NCBI GenBank assembly: GCA_011176685.1
Contig: DUED01000005.1
Coordinates: 1 to 40,685 of the forward strand
Length of the DNA stretch: 40,685 nucleotides
Reading direction: 5' to 3'
Source of the DNA: Anaerolineae bacterium
Lineage (GTDB): Bacteria > Chloroflexota > Anaerolineae > Anaerolineales > Anaerolineaceae
The position numbers were made by a program, and so were the translations under genes. This document shows, piece after piece, positions 34,172-40,685 of this stretch (positions are counted from its first letter, which is position 1; each line of letters starts with the position of its first letter). The notes under the pieces were generated by a model. The model was not told the DNA's origin, made no database searches, and was given only the letters and a program-made list of their open reading frames with translations.

Positions 34172-36730
34172 ATGAGCGTATTTATTCTTTGGTATTTGTT
34201 ATTGACTTTATTGGGCTGGATTGCTTTCCCTGTTGCCTTCCATTTTCTTTATAACCTCTATGATAAAGGGTATGCATTTGCGAGAGTCATAGCTTTGCTC
34301 TTGTGGGGGTATTTTTATTGGATTTTTAATACATTTGATTTGATTATTAACTCACAATCTGGAGCTCTGTTTGCATTAATCATTCTGGCTATTATTGGTC
34401 AATATTATTTTCGGAGAAACAAGAAGTGTATTATCAGTTGGCTGAAAAAAGAATGCAAATATGTAATTGCTGTTGAGCTTCTATTCCTTATTGCTTTTGG
34501 ATTTTGGACAATCGTCAGAGCTGCAAATCCGCAGATATTAGGTACTGAAAAACCAATGGAGCTTGCGTTCATTAATGCGATATTACGCTCACCATCTTTT
34601 CCCCCCAATGATCCATGGCTTTCAGGTTATGCCATCTCCTATTACTATTTTGGATATGTATTGGTGGCTTTGATCGCAACACTATTACAAACATCCAGTG
34701 GAATTGCATTCAATCTGGCAGTTGCGCTTTGGTTTGCATTGACTGCTATAACATCATATGGCATTGTTTATAACTTGATTAAGTGTTGGGTGCAGTATGG
34801 TTCATCCAAAAAAGACACGAAATTAAAAAGTAATATTCAGAAAAGAATCCTTGTGATTTGTATATTAGCCCCCTTTTTTATATTAATAATCAGCAACGCA
34901 GAAGGGTTCTTGGAGATGATTCATTCGCGAGGTCTTTTTTGGTCTATGAACGAAAATAGCAAACTTACCTCTACCTTATGGAATTGGCTAGATATTCAAG
35001 AATTGCGCAATCCACCCCATGAACCCTACTCCTGGATTCCAGAGAGAATTGGAGGGTCTTGGTGGTGGCGTGCTTCCCGTGTTCTTCAAGATTATGATCT
35101 AAAAGGGGATCCTAGGGAAATTATTGATGAATTCCCCTTTTTTTCTTTTCTGTTGGCAGACCTTCATCCGCATGTATTGTCCATGCCTTTTGTAATTCTT
35201 GCGATAGGTCTGTCGCTGAACTTATATCTTTCTACAGACGATTGGGTCATTAAGGAAAAGGGCTTTAAAAGTGTATTGACGAACCTTCCATATTGGGCAA
35301 CCTGTTTAATTCTTGGGAGTATTGCTTTTATTAATATGTGGGATTTTCCGATATATCTGTTTTTGTTTTTGCTGACCTGCCTAGTGAAAATAGTATACAA
35401 AGAAGGGTTGAATAAAAAGGTTATTATGAATTTTATTAAGAAATCATTGGTGTTTGGCGCTGGAAGTGTTATCTTATACCTTCCTTTTTACCTCGGTTTT
35501 TCTTCACAAGCCGCAGGATTTTTACCCAGTATGAATTACTTCACAAGAGGAGCCCATTTCTGGATCATGTTTTTGCCCTTCTTGGTTCCAATTCTCGTTT
35601 ATTTAATCTGGATGGATGCAAAAACGATAAAGAATAGAAGAATTTGGGAAGGATTAAAAGCCTCCATATTAATTATTTTCGTTTTGTGGGTTATTTCATA
35701 TTTATGGGCTTGGTTCATCGCTATCCGTGTTCAATTATTGGAGGGATTACGCGAAATTATTAGAGGAGGGATGCAAGACCGAATCGTCATTGCTTCAAAT
35801 GATGTAAATGCATTCTTATCTATGCATGGGGGAATTGGAATTCGGGAATTAATTCAAAAATCGTTTCTAAACCGAATAAATAATCCTGCAGCGATTATTA
35901 CGATTTTAATCTTACTCTCATTGAGCATTTCGATAGTGTTAAAGAATATAAATAGTGGGAGATCACAATTGGGAGATCGTGATTCGAAAAATAGGAAAGA
36001 AACGATTCGTGAAAATGTCCATGTTTTTGTTGGGTTGATGATTCTTATTGGGGCAGGACTGACTTTATTCCCAGAATATTTTTACTTGCGGGATGTATTC
36101 GGTTGGCGCATGAACACCATTTTCAAGTTCTATTTCCAAGTATGGGTTATGTGGGGATTAGCTGGGGCTTTTGCAGTTGTTGTATTGTGGGAAAAACTAT
36201 CAGGTGTTATAGGCGTACTCTTTCGAATATTCATTTGTATTATTTTTGTCATTTGCATGACTTACCCAATTTTTGGACTGCTTGATAAAACCCATAAATT
36301 TCATCCTATTAGGTGGGATATTGATGGGACATCCTATCTTTCCATATCGAATAATGATGAACAAAGTGCTGTTGATTATCTTCGGAATGCTTCTTATGGC
36401 GTGATAGTTGAAGCTGTTGGAGGGAGTTATAGTGGATTTGCGCGTATATCTACATTAACCGGACTGCCGACGGTTCTTGGTTGGCCAGGTCACGAAGTAC
36501 AATGGCGTGGTGGAACGGAAGAGATAGGTTCAAGGGAGTCAGATATTGATAGATTATATAGAACACAGGATTGGGTAACTGCTCGTGAGATCATGGAAGA
36601 GTATGAGATTAAGTATATCTACATTGGTGATTTAGAAATGATGAAATACCAAGTCAATGAGGTAAAATTTCAAAGAAACCTTAACCCAATCTTTGAAAAT
36701 CATTCCGTTCATATTTACAGTATTCCATGA
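34172..36730 (+). CDS. DUF2298 (Chlor_Arch_YYY) polytopic membrane protein
   Basis: The 852-residue protein has about fourteen or more membrane helices. Near residue 150 it carries SGYAISYYYFGYVLVALIA after EKPMELAFINAILRSPSFPP, the family's defining region. FPFFSFLLADLHPHVLSMPF follows and is also present in the preceding protein as FPFFTFLYADPHAHLFAYP, with conserved acidic and histidine residues. The last 130 residues form a soluble domain (TLTGLPTVLGWPGHEVQWRG, IKYIYIGDLEM) matching the end of the 1761-residue paralogue. The function is unknown; a membrane enzyme of lipid-linked sugars is an inference. It begins 16 bp after the fusion gene and overlaps the next start by 4 bp. Confidence 0.87.
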   Translation: MSVFILWYLLLTLLGWIAFPVAFHFLYNLYDKGYAFARVIALLLWGYFYWIFNTFDLIINSQSGALFALIILAIIGQYYFRRNKKCIISWLKKECKYVIAVELLFLIAFGFWTIVRAANPQILGTEKPMELAFINAILRSPSFPPNDPWLSGYAISYYYFGYVLVALIATLLQTSSGIAFNLAVALWFALTAITSYGIVYNLIKCWVQYGSSKKDTKLKSNIQKRILVICILAPFFILIISNAEGFLEMIHSRGLFWSMNENSKLTSTLWNWLDIQELRNPPHEPYSWIPERIGGSWWWRASRVLQDYDLKGDPREIIDEFPFFSFLLADLHPHVLSMPFVILAIGLSLNLYLSTDDWVIKEKGFKSVLTNLPYWATCLILGSIAFINMWDFPIYLFLFLLTCLVKIVYKEGLNKKVIMNFIKKSLVFGAGSVILYLPFYLGFSSQAAGFLPSMNYFTRGAHFWIMFLPFLVPILVYLIWMDAKTIKNRRIWEGLKASILIIFVLWVISYLWAWFIAIRVQLLEGLREIIRGGMQDRIVIASNDVNAFLSMHGGIGIRELIQKSFLNRINNPAAIITILILLSLSISIVLKNINSGRSQLGDRDSKNRKETIRENVHVFVGLMILIGAGLTLFPEYFYLRDVFGWRMNTIFKFYFQVWVMWGLAGAFAVVVLWEKLSGVIGVLFRIFICIIFVICMTYPIFGLLDKTHKFHPIRWDIDGTSYLSISNNDEQSAVDYLRNASYGVIVEAVGGSYSGFARISTLTGLPTVLGWPGHEVQWRGGTEEIGSRESDIDRLYRTQDWVTAREIMEEYEIKYIYIGDLEMMKYQVNEVKFQRNLNPIFENHSVHIYSIP

Positions 36731-38490
36731 GTATGCTAACGATAGTAATTACTAAGCGATCTAAGAGTTTTGTCAATTGTATTAATACCGAGCACGCTCT
36801 ATTTCTTGTGGCTTTTTTCCTAGGTTTTTTTCTTAGATTTGTTAATTTGGCAAATGCTCCTCTTAATAACGCTGAAGCCGAGTTAGCATTAGCAGCGCTT
36901 CATGAAGTCCCATTGGATAATACATTCTCATATCCATTATACATATTGTTAACAAAAGGATTTTTTTTTGTCTTTGGAGTTTCCAATTTTACAGCAAGGT
37001 TTTGGTCGGCCATTTTTGGCAGTGGATTTATTCTGATTCCGGTGCTATATAAAAAAATGTTGGGAAGAAAGCCAGCAATTATTCTTTCATTTTGTTTTGC
37101 TCTTGATCCCTTATTAATAGCTGTATCCAGGCAGGTTGATTCCAGGTCTTTAGCAGTCGGATTGCTTTTTGCAGCAATTGGTTTTATCTTTTTGGAAAAG
37201 CCTACGCTTGCTGGAATATTTACTGCACTATCTTGTATGTGCGGCCCCTCTTTTTGGTTAGGATTTTTTACATTGGGTGTATGCGTGGGTGTGTTATATA
37301 TTATTCACAAGAAAAGATTTCCACCTGAAATCTCGTTTCTTTCTATGAAAAAATCGCAACTTAATAAATTGTCGATCGTATTTTTAATTACAATCATTAC
37401 GATTGGGTCGTATTGTTTTTTGGAATTCAAAGCATTAATTTATTTGTCGAATAGCATTCTTCAGTTCTTATCAGGGTGGATTTTCCAAACGGCACAGAAC
37501 ATTTCAAGCTTATTAAAATTGTCAATATTAATAAGCTACCTACCATTGGGGATTATATTAGTTATTGTTGGTTCAACCTTATTTTGGAAAAATAAGAAAA
37601 AAAATTCTCAATTCTTGTTTATTTTGTTAAGCGTGAATTTTATCGTAATTATGGTGTATCCTGGAGCTTCAGTTTCTGATATGGTGTGGATAAGCGTGCC
37701 TGTTTGGTTAATCTCGGCATGTGTGGTTGGAACCATGATTAATAAACGTGCCCTTTTTTCGGGAGACTTGATTATCCCAATATCGATAATTCTTGTCCTT
37801 TTGATGTATTCTTGGCTTGGTCTGTTACGTGTACAAAGCTACTGGTCGATGAATATTGATTTCAGTCGGTCAATTATTAGCGTAATAGGAGGTTTGGTCT
37901 TATTAGGATTGATTGTTGTGTTTTGCGCATGGGGTTGGTCTGTAAGTCAAGCATTTAATGGTTTTATTGTTGGTTTGTTTTTATTTCTTCTCATTTTTCA
38001 ATTAGCTATGAGTTTTCGCACCGCTAATATCGGAAAAGCTAGACAATATGAAATGATTACAGAAGCAGATTATTTTGATGGAGCCGATTTGATTTCTATT
38101 ACGCTGAAGAAACTTTCTCAATGGAATGCAGGGATAGAAAAGTCCATGGATATTGCAGTTGCAAATGAGTCAGCTTTTCCTTCATTAATGTGGCTAATCA
38201 GGGACTATAAAGTTACTCAATATCCGAATGAGCGGGTCTTGAAAAAAAGTAATGCAGATGTTTTATTTACGTCACTTAAAATCGAACCTGGATTTACTCA
38301 AAATTACCGTGGGCAGTCATTTGTGATTAGTTCCAAGCCGGTATGGGCTTCAACGGAAAGTGAGGCTGTGAACTTAGTAGAATTCATGAATTGGTTTTTC
38401 TTTCGTAATGGTAATTTAAAAAAGAATAATGTTATATTGTGGGCTCGGGAAGAACTTTTCCTGAAAGCAAGTGAAATCAGCGTTGACTAG
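36727..38490 (+). CDS. Polytopic membrane protein, divergent GT39-like
   Basis: The 587-residue protein has about twelve membrane helices and a C-terminal soluble tail. The N-terminal loop FFLRFVNLANAPLNNAEAEL follows the pattern of GT39/PMT enzymes, but the usual D-E catalytic pair is replaced by N-N-A-E-A-E. The HGP tripeptide of the TIGR03663 group, often encoded next to YYY proteins, is also missing. It may use another acidic residue, or may be an inactive partner. The tail has a short conserved-looking segment (WLIRDYKVTQYPNERVLKKS). The ATGA overlap with the preceding gene makes co-translation likely. Confidence 0.75.
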   Translation: MSMLTIVITKRSKSFVNCINTEHALFLVAFFLGFFLRFVNLANAPLNNAEAELALAALHEVPLDNTFSYPLYILLTKGFFFVFGVSNFTARFWSAIFGSGFILIPVLYKKMLGRKPAIILSFCFALDPLLIAVSRQVDSRSLAVGLLFAAIGFIFLEKPTLAGIFTALSCMCGPSFWLGFFTLGVCVGVLYIIHKKRFPPEISFLSMKKSQLNKLSIVFLITIITIGSYCFLEFKALIYLSNSILQFLSGWIFQTAQNISSLLKLSILISYLPLGIILVIVGSTLFWKNKKKNSQFLFILLSVNFIVIMVYPGASVSDMVWISVPVWLISACVVGTMINKRALFSGDLIIPISIILVLLMYSWLGLLRVQSYWSMNIDFSRSIISVIGGLVLLGLIVVFCAWGWSVSQAFNGFIVGLFLFLLIFQLAMSFRTANIGKARQYEMITEADYFDGADLISITLKKLSQWNAGIEKSMDIAVANESAFPSLMWLIRDYKVTQYPNERVLKKSNADVLFTSLKIEPGFTQNYRGQSFVISSKPVWASTESEAVNLVEFMNWFFFRNGNLKKNNVILWAREELFLKASEISVD

Positions 38491-38515
38491 AAAAATGAAT
38501 AGACATAGATTGTAG

Positions 38516-39208
38516 ATGATTGATAATGATGTAATTACGATTGATGGGCCTGCTGCATCAGGCAAGTCATCTGTAGGTAAAGCGATTGCAGATTTTTTCG
38601 GATATTTGTTTTTTGATACAGGCTTGATGTATCGAGCTGTATCATGGGCAGCAATACAAGCAGGTTTAGATATCAGAGATGAAGAAGCCATCAGTTTTCT
38701 TGCTGAGCAAATTGATATTAAAATTTATCCAGCCAGCATACCAGATGGACGGATGTATGATGTGATTGTGGATGAGGAAGATGTTACCTGGCAGATACGA
38801 AGTCCAGCGGTGAATAGTTGTGTTTCTCAAATCTCTACCTATGAGAGGGTTCGATCAGCGATGACTGCTAAACAGAGGGAGATGGGTAAGCAAGGCAAGA
38901 TTGTGATGGTAGGGAGAGACATTGGCACAGTAGTAATGCCGAATGCAAAATTTAAATTCTATTTGGAAGCGACAGCAGAGGAACGGGCGAAACGGCGCTG
39001 CATGGAAATTGTTCGAAAAAATGGCGAAGGGGTCTATAAAAATATTCTGCAATCGATTAAAGGACGCGACCAAATTGATTCTTCACGTGAAATTGCTCCT
39101 CTAAAGCCAGCACGTGATGCAAACATTATCAATACAGATGGGAAAACGTTTGATGAAGTTGTGAATGAGGTAATTTCTATTATTAAAATAAAAAAACCAG
39201 GAGGATAA
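38516..39208 (+). CDS. cmk: Cytidylate kinase
   Basis: The 230-residue protein starts MIDNDVITIDGPAASGKSSV, the P-loop of CMP kinases, and has FFDTGLMYRAVSW, where the aspartate and arginine contact CMP. MVGRDIGTVVMPNAKFKFYL is followed by TAEERAKRR, the lid region with catalytic arginines. It phosphorylates CMP and dCMP. The conserved neighbours seen in many bacteria (rpsA, plsC) are absent here. CMP recycling may matter to the CDP-sugar epimerase upstream, though cmk is a housekeeping gene anyway. Confidence 0.96.
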   Translation: MIDNDVITIDGPAASGKSSVGKAIADFFGYLFFDTGLMYRAVSWAAIQAGLDIRDEEAISFLAEQIDIKIYPASIPDGRMYDVIVDEEDVTWQIRSPAVNSCVSQISTYERVRSAMTAKQREMGKQGKIVMVGRDIGTVVMPNAKFKFYLEATAEERAKRRCMEIVRKNGEGVYKNILQSIKGRDQIDSSREIAPLKPARDANIINTDGKTFDEVVNEVISIIKIKKPGG

Positions 39209-39210
39209 TT

Positions 39211-40539
39211 ATGTGCGATACCATGGTGGCGTTACCGAATGTCACGAAAGATGGGTCTGTTCTATTTGCAAAAAATTCAGACCGGGAGCCCAATGAAGCC
39301 CATATTATCAAAATTATTCCCGCAACTGATTACAAAGCGGGAAGTAATGTTAAATGTACATATATCGAGATTCCACAGGTTGAGCATACTTATGCGGTTT
39401 TGTTAGCAAAGCCTTTCTGGATTTGGGGAGCGGAAATGGGGGCAAATGAACATGGTGTTGTTATTGGAAATGAGGCAGTATTTACAAAAGTTCCCTATGG
39501 TAAAGAACCTGGTTTGATTGGAATGGATTTTCTGCGTTTAGCATTGGAGCGAGCCAGTGATGCTAAGGGTGCTTTAGACACTATTGTCTTGCTTTTAGAA
39601 AAATATAGTCAAAGCGGAAATTGCAGTTACGAGCATAAACTTTATTATCATAATAGTTATTTGATTGCTGATCGAAAGGAGGCATGGGTTTTAGAAACTG
39701 TCGGAAGACATTGGGCTGCTCTAAAAATCAAGGATTTTTATTCAATTTCAAATGCATTATCGATTACCAACAATTGGGATTTTGTGTCAAAGGATTTGGT
39801 CAAGGTTGCAATAGAAAGAAAATGGTGCCGAAGCAAGAAGGACTTCAGTTTTTCAAGATCTTATTCTGATTATCTCTTTACACATTTCAGTAAGGGTAGA
39901 GAACGGAGAGAGTGTTCAATGGCTTTTTTAAAGCGAAATAAAAGCAAGATAAATATAAAGTCAATGATAAAGTTGCTTCGATCCCATGGAACAGATAGCA
40001 GTAATTGGCGACCTGACAAATCGCTTGTTGAATGGTCCATTTGCATGCATAAAGGATTTGGTCCCATACGAACAAGTCAATCTGTGGGCTCATTTATTGC
40101 GCATTTATCACAAGATGGGGACACATACTGGGTCACTGGGACATCTGCGCCATGTACAGGTATTTTTAAGCCCTTGTGGATCGATGTGGATTTACCTAAT
40201 ATGGGACCAAAACCGAATAATTATTTTGATCAATCAAGTCTCTGGTGGCGTCATGAAATATTGCATAGAGAAGTGATGAAAGATTATTCCAATAGAATAT
40301 CTGAATATCGAAATGAAAGGGACAGTTTGGAATTGAAATGGATTGAAGTGGAGAGGAGGCTGATTAATGCTTCAAAGCGTGAAAGGGAAGCATTTATTAC
40401 CGAGACTTTCCAAATTGCACAAGATGTGACTGAGGATTGGATAAAAAAAATAAAATCATCTGATATTAAAAAGCAGAATCGGTTTTACTATAAATTTGAG
40501 TGGCAGGGAATCAACAGCAAAGCGAAATTGAGTTTGTAG
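39211..40539 (+). CDS. C69-family dipeptidase (secernin-like)
   Basis: The 442-residue protein begins MCDTMVALPNVTKDGSVLFA. Cys2 becomes the N-terminal nucleophile after methionine removal, as in peptidase family C69 (PepD, secernins). AKNSDREPNEAH, WIWGAEMGANEHGVVIGNEA and GKEPGLIGMDFLRLALERA are family hallmarks. DGDTYWVTGTSAPCTGIFKP lies in the later catalytic core. No signal peptide is present, so the enzyme is probably cytosolic and cleaves dipeptides. A perfect AGGAGG lies within the last cmk codons, 2 bp from the end of that gene, so the two are translationally coupled. Confidence 0.93.
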   Translation: MCDTMVALPNVTKDGSVLFAKNSDREPNEAHIIKIIPATDYKAGSNVKCTYIEIPQVEHTYAVLLAKPFWIWGAEMGANEHGVVIGNEAVFTKVPYGKEPGLIGMDFLRLALERASDAKGALDTIVLLLEKYSQSGNCSYEHKLYYHNSYLIADRKEAWVLETVGRHWAALKIKDFYSISNALSITNNWDFVSKDLVKVAIERKWCRSKKDFSFSRSYSDYLFTHFSKGRERRECSMAFLKRNKSKINIKSMIKLLRSHGTDSSNWRPDKSLVEWSICMHKGFGPIRTSQSVGSFIAHLSQDGDTYWVTGTSAPCTGIFKPLWIDVDLPNMGPKPNNYFDQSSLWWRHEILHREVMKDYSNRISEYRNERDSLELKWIEVERRLINASKREREAFITETFQIAQDVTEDWIKKIKSSDIKKQNRFYYKFEWQGINSKAKLSL

Positions 40540-40610
40540 AAATAAAAACTTATTATTTAAATGTTAATTCAGACATTTAGTGCAACGGATGAGGAGCTAA
40601 AATCATTCGT

Positions 40611-40685
40611 ATGCAAAAAGGAAAATATAAACACCTAACAAATACAGAACGAGAAGAAATTAGTCGATGCTTAGCAAATAAGCAA
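40611..40685 (+). CDS. IS30-family transposase, N-terminal 25 residues (partial, continues beyond window)
   Basis: The ATG at 40611 begins MQKGKYKHLTNTEREEISRC followed by LANKQ. This is the usual opening of IS30-family transposases (K-x-L-T-x-x-E-R-x-x-I), the start of the first helix-turn-helix. The terminal repeat of the element should lie between about 40560 and 40600, where TTCAGACATTTAGTGCAACG is a candidate, but the other end is outside the window so it cannot be verified. Integrity of the gene is unknown. Confidence 0.8.
   Translation, partial: MQKGKYKHLTNTEREEISRCLANKQ

Noticed and set aside
1-40685. CRISPR arrays, cas genes, toxin-antitoxin pairs or rRNA genes
   Set aside because: No regularly spaced repeats, no cas-like motifs, no small paired genes of such families and no rRNA stretches were recognised on either strand.

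Overview
The window looks like a piece of a bacterial chromosome from Chloroflexota, most likely an Anaerolineae-type lineage. Three things suggest this: an archaeal-style mevalonate kinase plus isopentenyl phosphate kinase, two membrane proteins carrying the YYY motif of the Chloroflexi/Archaea DUF2298 (Chlor_Arch_YYY) family, and an extracellular FHA protein of a kind common in that phylum. The placement is an inference from gene content. No rRNA or other marker phylogeny was possible.

Region by region. Positions 1-570 hold the end of an IS3-family element inserted into a decayed GNAT acetyltransferase. Positions 573-7745 (minus strand) hold a complete sugar uptake and catabolism locus: SorC-type regulator, lipoprotein sugar-binding protein, RbsC-like permease, RbsA-like double ATPase, a two-domain SIS protein and a PfkB kinase. 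A strong sigma70-like promoter with an overlapping palindrome precedes the regulator. Positions 7874-8238 hold a wrecked HTH transposase. Positions 8364-9823 encode two adjacent DUF218 (YdcF/ElyC-like) proteins. Positions 10010-13002 hold a lipoprotein gene broken by one TAG, an orphan corrinoid-binding protein, a metallo-beta-lactamase-fold gene broken by one TGA, and two serine tRNAs. Positions 13078-15030 hold a membrane-anchored FHA protein with two tandem palindromes in its upstream region. Positions 15106-16833 are a structurally complete IS1182-family element sitting 8 bp beyond the greA stop codon.

Right of that IS the DNA becomes visibly more AT-rich. On the minus strand lie a UbiA-family prenyltransferase, mevalonate kinase, isopentenyl phosphate kinase and greA. 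Divergently, on the plus strand, lie tlyA (broken by one TGA) and lepA. These are followed by a tightly packed, probably co-transcribed series of eight genes (22750-38490): a flippase-like membrane protein, a CDP-paratose-epimerase-like SDR, a GT4 glycosyltransferase, a SAM methyltransferase, and four large polytopic GT-C-like or YYY proteins. One of these is a 1761-residue fusion. cmk, a C69-family dipeptidase and the start of an IS30-family transposase close the window.

The most interesting hypothesis is that the isoprenoid genes and the glycosyltransferase/YYY genes form one lipid-linked glycan assembly system. Polyprenyl precursors and a polyprenyl-phosphate-pentose-like lipid would be made by the minus-strand operon, and the sugar would be modified, flipped and transferred outside the cell by the multi-membrane GT-C/YYY proteins. 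A second theme is gene decay: at least four recognisable genes carry premature stops, several explained most simply by C-to-T changes at Gln or Arg codons, and four different IS families are present.
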